Shown here: positions 33,859 to 42,898 of the stretch, in pieces
Numbering within the stretch: position 1 is the stretch's first letter
Layout: the number at the start of each line of letters is the position of its first letter
Assembly: GCA_018266835.1 (NCBI GenBank)
Contig: JAFDZP010000005.1
Span: 372,001 to 436,000 of the forward strand
Direction: 5' to 3'
Origin: Bacteroidota bacterium
GTDB lineage: Bacteria > Bacteroidota > Ignavibacteria > Tepidaquicellales > Tepidaquicellaceae
Length of the DNA stretch: 64,000 bases
Made by a program: the position numbers and the translations under genes
The notes under the pieces: model-generated
What the model saw: only the letters and a program-made list of their open reading frames with translations
The model's database searches: none
Told to the model about the DNA's origin: nothing

Positions 33859-36516
33859 TTAATTCCAGAGTAAATTTCCTCTGCACATATTCAGGTAATC
33901 GCAGTCTTTGCAGACCTGATTGCTTTCAAATACCGGAAGCGCTGGAAAATTATTCTTCCTGTATGAATTCAGTTCACTCAGTTTTTTTTCTACAAACGAT
34001 ACAAACTTCTTCACATCGTCTTTGAATATCAATCCCTCATTGCATCTTACATTTGAAAATATCTCCGCGGCTTTTTTAAGTTCATCTATGTAAGTCCGCT
34101 CTTCACGCTTGCGAAAAGTTTTATAGTTATGTCCTTCAATAGCAAGCGAGCGCATTATTTCCCTACACAACACTTTTGAGACAGACTCTTTATCAAAGAA
34201 ATCAATCTGCTCTAAATCAACTTCGTCGAAAATTCCTTTGTACTGCGCAAAGTTAAGGACTTCAAAATATTTTTTGCAGTCTTTAACTGCATTTTCTTTC
34301 ACGTACTCATAACAATTTTCCGTCTGAAGATACTGAGCAAAAGTTAAATCTATATAGGTAAACTGTGTTAAAGTTACTTCGCCTCTTAATCTTTCATCAA
34401 GCAGATTTTTTCTGTTAGCAAGGACGTAATTATATATAAACTTTAATCTCTCCTGGTCAGGATTTTCATTCTTAAGCGCGGCAAGATATGAGATCGCCTG
34501 AAAATCAAAATCTTCTTCTTCGTTTGCAAAAATATAATCTATGTTTGTAAGCAGCGGCAAATCTTTTTTATTGAAGCGCGAGCTTCCGCTTTTGTAATCA
34601 ACCAGTGTTTTTGTATCGCGCAAGTCAGCTCTGCCTTTTAAAATGAAATCTTTAGGTAAATCCTTTTCAGTGTTATCGTAAACTTTTTTCTTTTTGAAAT
34701 ATTCCATCAGCTCGTTATCAGTTCTCACATCCTGCTCTAAAGGAGTTTTTTGCACGGGATTCATATCCAGAAAACTCATAATATTATCCAAGGCAATTTT
34801 GAAATTGGTCCTTTCTATTTCAGCTTCTGATTTTGTGATTACGTTGGAATATCTCTTCAATATATAATCCATGATCTTCGCATAATTCTCTTTGCAAAAC
34901 TCAGGATGGTGAAAATAAAACTCAGCGAAGTAATGGATGAGGTTACCTTTTAAAAAATACGGAGCATCTTTCTGCGGTGTTAGAGTATCATAAAAATATT
35001 TTGCGGGACATAGTACAAATCTTTTCAGCGGAGTCGGCGCAATGCTCTTAATCTCTTCTATATCTGCATTCAACGATAATACATTATTCTTAATTTCTTC
35101 TGACTTTGATTCTCCATAGATAAAGACAGGATTAAAAATCTTATCTTTAAAATCTGTTATCGTTCTGTTTTCAATGATGGAAAAATAAGGAGCGGGTAAC
35201 ACCTCTTTATTATCTTTTACTTCCTGAGCGAAATACAATCGTTCGCTTCCCTGCTGAAGCAGTATTTCAAATTTTTCTAAATTAATTTTATCTTCACGCG
35301 CTTTATCAATGTATTGTTTTTCATTGGTGGAAATACTCCACGTTTCATCAAGTCCGAGATAAATTATTATGTCGCGATTTATAAACGCCGAGTTCTTCGC
35401 ATCGGCAAACAGCACTCCCTTTCTTTTTTCAGACTGCCCGATATCAAAATTTTCAAGTATATATTTCAGTTCAATTAATTTATCTTCCGAAATATTTTCA
35501 TCAGCAAATCCGATTTTATTCAGCAGAATTTTAAACTGATTCAACTCATCACATCCGAATTTCTTTATTAAATCATCAGTTAATTTTCCAAAAGTATATT
35601 TCGAAATTTCGCTCATCATTTTATAAAGAGCTTTCAGCTTTGAATCAGCATTTGAATTTATTACTACTTCAAGATTGTAATCTTCTATTCTTGTATCGAT
35701 ATCAAATCCGAAAAGCTCTCCCGCTTCTTTCAAATCTTTTGCGCTGAGCAGATCGAACTGAAAAGAATTTTCTATAAGCCCCAGCATAAACCTTACAATA
35801 AGATTTTCATTGTAAGTATTTTTTATAAGAACATCTATACCTTCTTCTTTTAACCTTGTCTGAAGAAGAATATTGTAATCCGAGTTCGGCTCAAGCACAA
35901 TTGCAGCGTTGTTCATATTTTCTCTTGTTAAAAGCTGCATCACGTTATCGATAAGAGTTTTCGTATTACCAAAAAGATACGCTCTATCTATGTTATATTT
36001 TTCATCGGTGAATATATTAATCTCATCATAAAAAACATTTTTTGGCAGGACCTGCAAGTCAAGTTCATTAAACAACTCTTTCCCTATTACCGCTATTTTT
36101 TTACCGGTAAAAAAACTTTCATTGAAGCTTTGCATAACAAACTCGAGCATCGGATATTTTTCAAAGAAAGGCAGCAGTTCTTTAACTTCATCTGTTAAAT
36201 GAATTTCAGTTAGCTCAAGCAAGCCTGACTGGTTCCACACGTTCAGAATATTTTCCGTAAGCGCGTGAACAAGCCTGAACGGCTTTCCTGTTTCTTTTGA
36301 AACTATATTTACAAATTCAAATTTGGAATAAATTTTTGCGAAGTGTATATCGGAGTATTTTTGCGCAAGCTGACGCGGAGTAACTGCAAAAACTCCGAAG
36401 CGCGGAGTATCGATTAAGTGGTTTAATCCTCTTGCAAGCGCAGCATCTGTAGTGAGCACACAGTCGTACTGCTTTGCGGAGTTATAAATTTCCTGTATTG
36501 ACTTTACCCTGTTCAT
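33859..36516 (-). CDS. AddB-like PD-(D/E)xK exonuclease with Fe-S cysteines
   Basis: The 885-residue protein has an N-terminal region resembling an inactive helicase, with no Walker A motif visible. The C-terminal RecB-type nuclease is intact: FILKGRADLRD, LVDYKSGS and the QAISYLAAL helix. Cysteines in VLCPAKYFYDTL and VCKDCDYLNMC (C-x2-C-x5-C) match the four ligands of the AddB 4Fe-4S cluster. It should supply the nuclease activity that the helicase partner at 28117 appears to have lost. It is the first gene of the minus-strand operon. Confidence 0.8.
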   Translation of the reverse strand: MNRVKSIQEIYNSAKQYDCVLTTDAALARGLNHLIDTPRFGVFAVTPRQLAQKYSDIHFAKIYSKFEFVNIVSKETGKPFRLVHALTENILNVWNQSGLLELTEIHLTDEVKELLPFFEKYPMLEFVMQSFNESFFTGKKIAVIGKELFNELDLQVLPKNVFYDEINIFTDEKYNIDRAYLFGNTKTLIDNVMQLLTRENMNNAAIVLEPNSDYNILLQTRLKEEGIDVLIKNTYNENLIVRFMLGLIENSFQFDLLSAKDLKEAGELFGFDIDTRIEDYNLEVVINSNADSKLKALYKMMSEISKYTFGKLTDDLIKKFGCDELNQFKILLNKIGFADENISEDKLIELKYILENFDIGQSEKRKGVLFADAKNSAFINRDIIIYLGLDETWSISTNEKQYIDKAREDKINLEKFEILLQQGSERLYFAQEVKDNKEVLPAPYFSIIENRTITDFKDKIFNPVFIYGESKSEEIKNNVLSLNADIEEIKSIAPTPLKRFVLCPAKYFYDTLTPQKDAPYFLKGNLIHYFAEFYFHHPEFCKENYAKIMDYILKRYSNVITKSEAEIERTNFKIALDNIMSFLDMNPVQKTPLEQDVRTDNELMEYFKKKKVYDNTEKDLPKDFILKGRADLRDTKTLVDYKSGSSRFNKKDLPLLTNIDYIFANEEEDFDFQAISYLAALKNENPDQERLKFIYNYVLANRKNLLDERLRGEVTLTQFTYIDLTFAQYLQTENCYEYVKENAVKDCKKYFEVLNFAQYKGIFDEVDLEQIDFFDKESVSKVLCREIMRSLAIEGHNYKTFRKREERTYIDELKKAAEIFSNVRCNEGLIFKDDVKKFVSFVEKKLSELNSYRKNNFPALPVFESNQVCKDCDYLNMCRGNLLWN

Positions 36517-36598
36517 TCTTAGTGTACAATTTAGAATAAAAATAGAGTAAAGTTAGTTCAAAAAATTGTCGTGAGATGGGAATTATTTTAAACTTTAC

Positions 36599-37567
36599 TT
36601 ACTTATAGTTTTGCACAACGCTTCCGTAAATATCGCTTCCGATTCTTCTGAAAGTATAAACATCGACATGATTTCCTGTTGTCTGAGTGGGAGTAACGTT
36701 TCCGCTCCAATATAAACTTAAACCGTCAAGCGGAAGCCATGAAACAGTATAGTTGCCGGTAGTATTTGCAACTGCGAATGTAATTGTCTGTCCGTCGCTC
36801 AATGCTGAGAGCTTAAATGACGTATTTGCCGCTAATGTTTTTGTAAAAATTGTTCCTGAATTTGCAAAGACCGTATCATTTACAACTGTTGAAGGCGGAT
36901 AACTAAGCGAACCGGATATGTTAAGACTGTTTTTAATTGTTACTCCGTCTGCCTGAAAGCCGCCGTGCGAAACAACGGGTGCGTTTATATCAAGCACACC
37001 GTTATTGTTCCATAGTGAAATTTGGTCTGCGCCGGAATAAATTTTAATTTTATTGGAGTCATTATCGATGCTGACTTTCTTAACTCCTTTAGCAATAAAA
37101 TCGAAATGGTCAGCATACAATGTTGCGCCTGTATCTATTTGTAGGGCATTTATTCCTTTTGAATTAAAATTAAGAAGTGAATTAGAATTCAAAGTATCTA
37201 TACTTTGTGCTCTGTCGAATGTATTGGGAGAGTTCAATCCGGAGAATAATGAATTTATGCTGGTTCCGTTAAGCAGGTAATTACCACTGAGCAGATTTAT
37301 ATTTCCGGAAGTTAATGTTATAAATCCCGAGCCCGTTATTCCGGCGTTTAATAAAAGCAGAGAAGACGAGTTTAATACTGCGCCGCTGTTAAATGATGCG
37401 CTTGCGCCGAACACTCCGCCGTTTATAAATCTTACCTGCCTGTCGATTGTAAATTCGTTATCCTGGTCAGTTAAAGTGGTAAGTCCTATTTTTTGTTTTT
37501 GTCTTACCTGTGAAAAACAGTTTGATACTGTAAGCATCAACAGAAAAATTATAATAATTTTTTTCAT
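36599..37567 (-). CDS. Phage tail-fibre-like protein with signal peptide
   Basis: The 322-residue protein begins with a clear signal peptide (KKIIIIFLLMLTVSNCFSQ). A Gly/Ser/Asn-rich beta body follows. The C-terminal module (DGQTITFAVANTTGNYTV..., then YTFRRIGSDIYGSVVQNY) is of the type seen at the ends of many phage fibre and spike proteins. It is the last gene of the phage-like cluster. Its export signal is unusual for a virion protein. It resembles the 49522 gene in having the same combination. Confidence 0.65.
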   Translation of the reverse strand: MKKIIIIFLLMLTVSNCFSQVRQKQKIGLTTLTDQDNEFTIDRQVRFINGGVFGASASFNSGAVLNSSSLLLLNAGITGSGFITLTSGNINLLSGNYLLNGTSINSLFSGLNSPNTFDRAQSIDTLNSNSLLNFNSKGINALQIDTGATLYADHFDFIAKGVKKVSIDNDSNKIKIYSGADQISLWNNNGVLDINAPVVSHGGFQADGVTIKNSLNISGSLSYPPSTVVNDTVFANSGTIFTKTLAANTSFKLSALSDGQTITFAVANTTGNYTVSWLPLDGLSLYWSGNVTPTQTTGNHVDVYTFRRIGSDIYGSVVQNYK

Positions 37568-37595
37568 GGATATATTTTTAATTTTAAAAATTTTA

Positions 37596-38765
37596 TTAAG
37601 ATTCTATTCCTGAAGTAAAATCTTCAATTACTTTCAGTGCAGGAATTACTGTGATATCCGTTGCTCCTGTATAGTTCGCTTCATCGGTAATCTGCGGCTG
37701 TACTCTGAAGGTTGAGCTTATCACATCGGTAAAATTATTGCTGCCGTCTTTATCAATGGTAAGCGTAATTCCATTGGGAGAAATAACAGTACAGTTTTCC
37801 AGCAAGCCGCCTTTCAATGTAAAATTTCTGAAATGATAAATTCTGCAGTTTATGAAACTTACACCTGACCAGATTCTTGCAGAAGTGCTGCCGTTATTTG
37901 TTGTGCCCCCGCCCAGTACAACTGTTGCATTTTCAATCGTTACTTTTTCCGAACAGTTTACATTCTGAAAACTTATCATTACACTTCTATCAGCTGCTAC
38001 AAGGTTCACATAACTTTTCATACATGAAGCTGCGGGAAGCATGTATGTTGCTGAAGTTCCCATACCCTGTATTAAAACCTTGCAGATATTTATTGATGAA
38101 GGACTTGCAAATGATGTTACTGCTCCTTGTATCGTCGGGTAAACTTTTCCCTGTTGAGCTGTTACTCCCGGTGCAACTCTTGCATAATTTACAGACTCGG
38201 CATAGCCCTGATAATGAGCAATCTTATACTCAAGCCTTGCGTTGGTAATTAAATTATTCGGCGCGGAGTCTAAATCAGGGTCAGCATAATCAGTTGAGAT
38301 AGGCTGGCGGATAGTTATAATCTGCTCAAATGTATTTGGTCCCGTAAAATCATTATTAGAAGCAAGACCTGCTTTCGCTGCAAGACCCGTTGTAATGGAT
38401 GAACTGAGATTACTTAAGTCTGCAGCAAGCCCGCTGATTTTTGATTTGGGAATATCATTAGGCAGCCTATCTTTATTTATTGTTCCTGAAATTATTTCTT
38501 CTCCAATCACATTTCCATCGAAGTAATGACGTGTTCCTTCAAGGCCGTTGCCCAGAATATTTTCTATAAGCGTTCCGTCGTTTTTATGAAATGTGTAATC
38601 ACCATTGGGAATATTTTTGGCAACATAGCCGCCGTTACCTATGTGGTAGGCAGTTATTTGCTCAAGCGTATTAATGTTTTTTAAGTAAGGATTGGTAAGT
38701 GTTGTATCGGGGTGATATGTATCGCCCGTTACCTGACCAATCCAGAAAATGTCTCTTGATGGCAT
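37596..38765 (-). CDS. Phage tail fibre/receptor-binding-like protein
   Basis: This is a 389-residue protein without signal peptide. Residues 1-110 resemble a fibre attachment region (IFWIGQVTGDTYHPDT, GTINKDRLPNDIPKSKISGL). A short coiled region follows (LAADLSNLSSSITTGLAAKA). Residues about 210-370 look like a right-handed beta-helix with repeating strands (ICKVLIQG, KVTIENATVVLGGG, GVSFINCRIYHFRNFTLKGG). It lies immediately downstream of the tail hub genes. Role in host binding is inferred. Confidence 0.65.
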   Translation of the reverse strand: MPSRDIFWIGQVTGDTYHPDTTLTNPYLKNINTLEQITAYHIGNGGYVAKNIPNGDYTFHKNDGTLIENILGNGLEGTRHYFDGNVIGEEIISGTINKDRLPNDIPKSKISGLAADLSNLSSSITTGLAAKAGLASNNDFTGPNTFEQIITIRQPISTDYADPDLDSAPNNLITNARLEYKIAHYQGYAESVNYARVAPGVTAQQGKVYPTIQGAVTSFASPSSINICKVLIQGMGTSATYMLPAASCMKSYVNLVAADRSVMISFQNVNCSEKVTIENATVVLGGGTTNNGSTSARIWSGVSFINCRIYHFRNFTLKGGLLENCTVISPNGITLTIDKDGSNNFTDVISSTFRVQPQITDEANYTGATDITVIPALKVIEDFTSGIES

Positions 38766-38773
38766 ATTTTATT

Positions 38774-39292
38774 TTATTGTTTATTGTGATAACTGGAAAA
38801 ATTAAAGTAAGGAATATTTGCGGGGTCGAACAGCGGATAAGCTTTTTCAAGATTTACAGTCTGAAGCTTTAAGATAACTCCTTTATTTCCGTAAGCCCTG
38901 AAATCTGTTTTTATCAAACCCAGCTCGATATTTTCATTGGCAAAAAGCACTTCAAATCTTCTTGCAAGATTATCTTCATTGGGTGTAAGATATATTTTAA
39001 ACGGAGATAATTCACTTTTCGAGCGCTGATAATCTACTACTGTTTTAAATTTAAAAAGTGTATCAAGATTAATGAACTGATTGTAGTATAGCGTGAAGTG
39101 AAGCCTGTAGCCTAAAAAATATTCTTTCATTTGCTTATTCAGGTCTTCCCGCTGAATTACAACCTCTTCGTGGCTTTCAACCATGCCTTCTCCGTTCAAT
39201 TCATTGAAGGTATAATTACCTACAAAATTATTGTATCTGTCATAGACTGTAAGCCTCGGATTCTTCCAGCCGTTTACGTAATTAAATTTCAT
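38774..39292 (-). CDS. Phage tail-associated hypothetical protein
   Basis: The 172-residue protein shares one base with the stop of the preceding tail hub gene (TAATG), so the two are coupled. It seems beta-rich, with the sequence LTVYDRYNNFVGNYTFNELNGEG at the start. No family was recognised. Position between hub and fibre suggests a tail-tip component. Confidence 0.55.
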   Translation of the reverse strand: MKFNYVNGWKNPRLTVYDRYNNFVGNYTFNELNGEGMVESHEEVVIQREDLNKQMKEYFLGYRLHFTLYYNQFINLDTLFKFKTVVDYQRSKSELSPFKIYLTPNEDNLARRFEVLFANENIELGLIKTDFRAYGNKGVILKLQTVNLEKAYPLFDPANIPYFNFSSYHNKQ

Positions 39293-40914
39293 TATTTTAT
39301 TCTCACTCCTGTAATTTTTGTTTTATTTTCCTGAAGATTTTTTTCCATCATAACCGGCTGCAGAAAGACCTGCGGACCGGGCACACCGAACTCTGCAGAG
39401 CGCGTTATTTTATATGTCTCGCAAAAATCGTAATCAATGCCCTCTACTTCTATTTCATATTGTAAATACCCTTCATCTTTTTTATTTCTTTCACTTGTAG
39501 CAATTCTCTGCTGAATGTAATCAGGGTTAGGATTTGTATCATCGTTCTCAAGGTCTTTTAGTTTGGCAGCTGATACTTTATAATCTGCAAGATGTGAACT
39601 GAAAAAAAATAATCTGCTCTGCTCGGGATATTCTTCAGATATAGCCGTAAACGGAATTTGGTACTCCAGTTTATCCGGCTCTTCAAGAGTTGCGCTTGTT
39701 CCGATATTTCCTGAGCTGTTTTCAATTTTATTATAAGCATCGCTCACACGCACAAATTTTATTTTAGTCGGCGCTGCAACAACATTCATGCTGAGAATTC
39801 TTTTGAGTTCAGTGTAGTTTGTGAAAATTCTTTTATGCTTCCACGATACTTTATCAAAGCTGGAGAATGAATAATACGAGAAAAGATTCCGCGCTAAAGT
39901 TTTCAAGAGTTCGTTAATTTTTAATGGTCCAAGCCCCTGGTTATAATGAACAAGAGTAACAGGCGGCGGATTACCCGAACCTATAAGAGGATAGTCACCG
40001 TTCCAGTTATGATAGTAAGTAATGTATTCATCATCTTCATAGACTCTTTCAAATGATTGGGAGAATTTATCGCCGGAATCCGTAACTCCTATTATAGGAC
40101 GCAGCACGCCTTTTTTAAAAACTAAATAACGGCCTATCAGGTTAGCAAGAATTTTTCTTATTCCTACCATTTCAACCGGTTCGGATAATAGCTCCGTATT
40201 ATTATAAAATCTAAGTCTGCAATCGAATTCAATCTGAATGTCAGGATTTAAAATTTTAAACAGCTCTGTTATAAATCCAAGCAGATTTATATCTTTGTCA
40301 TTTTCTCTGGGGGCATATATAGAGCCCGGCTTTAAAGTATAATTTCCCGTTGTTCCTATTTGCGTGTTTACGGCATTGATACTGAATCCGTACTGATGCG
40401 CCCTTATCATAGGGTCATTTGGATTTGAAATATTTTCAATTTGCAGTGTTGTCCTGGGAATTAGTCCTCTGTGGTGGAGGTAATCCAGCAGGCGCGGGTC
40501 GCCGAGGTTTGTATTCTTCAGCTTGCTTATTCCATCTGTAAACCGCAGCACAATCTGTTTTTCTTTCACATCTCTATCTACACTTTCAAGATATCCTTTA
40601 AAAAAATTTTCATTATTTCTTTTAATCAATAAATAAAAAACCTGTTCATAATTAAACGGGAACCTGTTATTGTACAAGTTCAGTACATTCACAAAGTAAT
40701 TGTAATTTGCAGATTCGTCATCGAAGTCATCTATAGTAAGTTCTATACCGGAAGGATAAACTGAAGTATCGTCGTTATCAGGGTCTTCAAATCCCTGGCT
40801 TAGCTCAGAGATATCAAAAATGTTTAAATCTTTAGGTACGCTTCCCATAAAATGAAATTCATACTCTCCCGAAAGCAGACTGTACTGTTTTATTAAGTAT
40901 GATTCCTGGCTCAT
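39292..40914 (-). CDS. Phage tail hub/baseplate-like protein
   Basis: The 540-residue protein follows the tape-measure gene with a 4-base overlap (ATGA). It begins with a strand-rich domain (YEFHFMGSVPKDLNIFDISEL, GIELTIDDFDD), followed by segments reminiscent of tail hub proteins (VLRFTDGISKLKNTNL). The order tape measure, hub, fibre is standard for long-tailed phages. No catalytic motif is seen. Confidence 0.55.
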   Translation of the reverse strand: MSQESYLIKQYSLLSGEYEFHFMGSVPKDLNIFDISELSQGFEDPDNDDTSVYPSGIELTIDDFDDESANYNYFVNVLNLYNNRFPFNYEQVFYLLIKRNNENFFKGYLESVDRDVKEKQIVLRFTDGISKLKNTNLGDPRLLDYLHHRGLIPRTTLQIENISNPNDPMIRAHQYGFSINAVNTQIGTTGNYTLKPGSIYAPRENDKDINLLGFITELFKILNPDIQIEFDCRLRFYNNTELLSEPVEMVGIRKILANLIGRYLVFKKGVLRPIIGVTDSGDKFSQSFERVYEDDEYITYYHNWNGDYPLIGSGNPPPVTLVHYNQGLGPLKINELLKTLARNLFSYYSFSSFDKVSWKHKRIFTNYTELKRILSMNVVAAPTKIKFVRVSDAYNKIENSSGNIGTSATLEEPDKLEYQIPFTAISEEYPEQSRLFFFSSHLADYKVSAAKLKDLENDDTNPNPDYIQQRIATSERNKKDEGYLQYEIEVEGIDYDFCETYKITRSAEFGVPGPQVFLQPVMMEKNLQENKTKITGVRIK

Positions 40915-42437
40915 GAGCGTTCCCTCCCTATTCTATTCTCTGTTCTTTGCAGTGAAAGTTTTAAATCTGTTCCTCTTATTGAAGTAGTTACAATGTACGG
41001 TTCTCTTACGGTATGTATTACAGGCGGCTGAGGTTTTACATTTCCTGCAAGCTGAAGGATTTCACGGTGCGATGTGATTGAGCCCGTTACATTCGGAGTG
41101 AACAGCTCCATTCCGTGCTCACCTACTAAGTAAGTGCTTCCTCCCCATACCATTCCGCCTCCTGCTTTAGGACCAACTGCAGATACTGCAGCTGCTGCAA
41201 CCGGACCTATACCCGGAATAAATGAAAGTCCCGTTTTTAAAAATCCAAACAACCCGCTTGCTGCTTGCGCTGCCTGAATAGCTGCAAGGATAGTTTCTAT
41301 TACTGTAAGCGCTGTGCCGAATCCGTCAATCAGTTGTCCTACAAAAGTATCTGCTCCGATGTGAAGATTGTTCATTATAGTTCTTAGTGAACCGCCGAGC
41401 TTCTGCGCCTCACCGTAAGCCTGCTCGAAAACTTGGTAGGGGTCAGGACCTTTGTTTTGCTTTGCACCTCCTGCAAGATTTTTTTCCCGATGCTCTGTTT
41501 TATATATCTGAATAATAGAAGGTCTTTCTTCATATTCAGTATTGAATGAACCGTAACTTGTTTTTGTATAATTATTAAGATTTGTTGTAGTAGTTTCAAC
41601 GTTTTTATTTCCGGCACCTTGATTATTGGGTAACCTTTGTGATGGACCTTTTGACGGATCCGATGGACCTCTTTTGTTCTCGTCTTTACCTTCATTTTCA
41701 TTAATTTTCTTTTTAAGATTTTCCAGCTCTTCATCTATTTCTTCTATTGTTTTATCTAACTCACGTCCTTTAAGAACTTTTTTTCCTGTATCATAAAGTT
41801 CTATGTAGGGGGCTACTGATTCGGAAAGATAAGATATCATAGACAATATAGTGTCAAAATCGATATCTTCTCCGTCTTGAGCATATTTCTTTACCGGGTG
41901 TTTAGCATTATACTCCTGCCATTCTTTATATTTTCTTTGGAAGTATTCTTTCCATTTAGGATCATTAAAATCAACATTATTTGTGTCCAAACCTTGTTGT
42001 TCGAAGTAAGGAACAGGATTTAAAATTGGTTCCTTTGGAGCTACATTCGTATTATCTCTATTATGAAAATCATCACCCATCTCCCTTATTTCAACATTAC
42101 TTGTGATAGATTTTTTAACTAGAGTAGTAATTATAGCTGCAAATTTTCCTTCCTCACCGCCAAATTCTGCTACTGCAGACATTCCTGTGTCAAACATCCA
42201 ATCTTCTATTAGTTTATTCATTTCAGCAATTGTTTCTTTACGCTTCTTTTCCAGTTCCCTTATTCTTTTTCGCGGATCGTCATCGTTTAATGAAAAGCTT
42301 GAAACGAATTCGTCCGCGCTGTCAGAAGTCTGCTGAATAATATTTTTTACTTTCAAAAATTTATCAGTTAAGGTATCCAAATATTTAAGATTATCCTCAT
42401 TGAAAAATTCATTTAATTTTAAAGTTTTTAGTTCCAT
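40911..42437 (-). CDS. Tape-measure-like tail protein, full copy
   Basis: The 508-residue protein has a long charged and coiled-coil N-terminal half (for example RKRIRELEKKRKETIAEMNK). A hydrophobic stretch is at about 375-430 (AAIQAAQAASGLFGFLKTGLSFIPGIGPVAAAA). The end GGMVWGGSTYLVGEHGMELF followed by TPNVTGSI is the standard C-terminal signature of phage tail tape-measure proteins. It is short for a tape measure, implying a short tail. The segment DPYQVFEQAYGEAQKLGGSL (about 345-365) is repeated in the next gene and in fragments near 45.9 kb. Confidence 0.7.
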   Translation of the reverse strand: MELKTLKLNEFFNEDNLKYLDTLTDKFLKVKNIIQQTSDSADEFVSSFSLNDDDPRKRIRELEKKRKETIAEMNKLIEDWMFDTGMSAVAEFGGEEGKFAAIITTLVKKSITSNVEIREMGDDFHNRDNTNVAPKEPILNPVPYFEQQGLDTNNVDFNDPKWKEYFQRKYKEWQEYNAKHPVKKYAQDGEDIDFDTILSMISYLSESVAPYIELYDTGKKVLKGRELDKTIEEIDEELENLKKKINENEGKDENKRGPSDPSKGPSQRLPNNQGAGNKNVETTTTNLNNYTKTSYGSFNTEYEERPSIIQIYKTEHREKNLAGGAKQNKGPDPYQVFEQAYGEAQKLGGSLRTIMNNLHIGADTFVGQLIDGFGTALTVIETILAAIQAAQAASGLFGFLKTGLSFIPGIGPVAAAAVSAVGPKAGGGMVWGGSTYLVGEHGMELFTPNVTGSITSHREILQLAGNVKPQPPVIHTVREPYIVTTSIRGTDLKLSLQRTENRIGRERS

Positions 42438-42440
42438 AAT

Positions 42441-42845
42441 TTGTTTTTACAAATTTATTTTTATGTTGAAAAATCCAATGCCATAAATTATATTGGAATA
42501 TATTTTAAAGCATCTACTTTGAAAGAGTCAACTTATTTAGTTATTTTAAAATTTATAGCGGTTTTGTTCGCAGCATTAATTTTTGAAGGAAGATTTAAAA
42601 TTTATTTTAATACTTCACCTAAGGAAAGTTTTAAAAGGTTATTTACCGGATATGATAAAGTTAAATTCATAAGACTTTTATTAAGTGTAGTATGTATTTT
42701 GGCGGCATTATTTACCGATGTTTTCCTGATTGAAAAATTTAAAAATGAACACATTTTTATTCCGGCGTTTATGTTTTTCGCTGTAATATTATTAATTATT
42801 AGTTTCAATTTGAAGCAAAAGGAAAAAAGTGATAATCGAAATTGA
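42441..42845 (+). CDS. Small multi-span membrane protein, start uncertain
   Basis: This plus-strand frame sits between two minus-strand tape-measure genes. It contains three hydrophobic segments (LVILKFIAVLFAALIF; LLLSVVCILAALFTDVFLI; IPAFMFFAVILLIISF) and ends KQKEKSDNRN. No in-frame ATG exists before the first helix; the earliest start is TTG at 42441, overlapping the promoter region of the minus-strand gene. It may be a fragment. It behaves as a cargo gene in the tape-measure locus; function unknown. Confidence 0.5.
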   Translation: MFLQIYFYVEKSNAINYIGIYFKASTLKESTYLVILKFIAVLFAALIFEGRFKIYFNTSPKESFKRLFTGYDKVKFIRLLLSVVCILAALFTDVFLIEKFKNEHIFIPAFMFFAVILLIISFNLKQKEKSDNRN

Positions 42846-42898
42846 ATATTTGTAACGAATTATAAATATGTTTAGAAAAAGCTTAAAATATAAAAACT

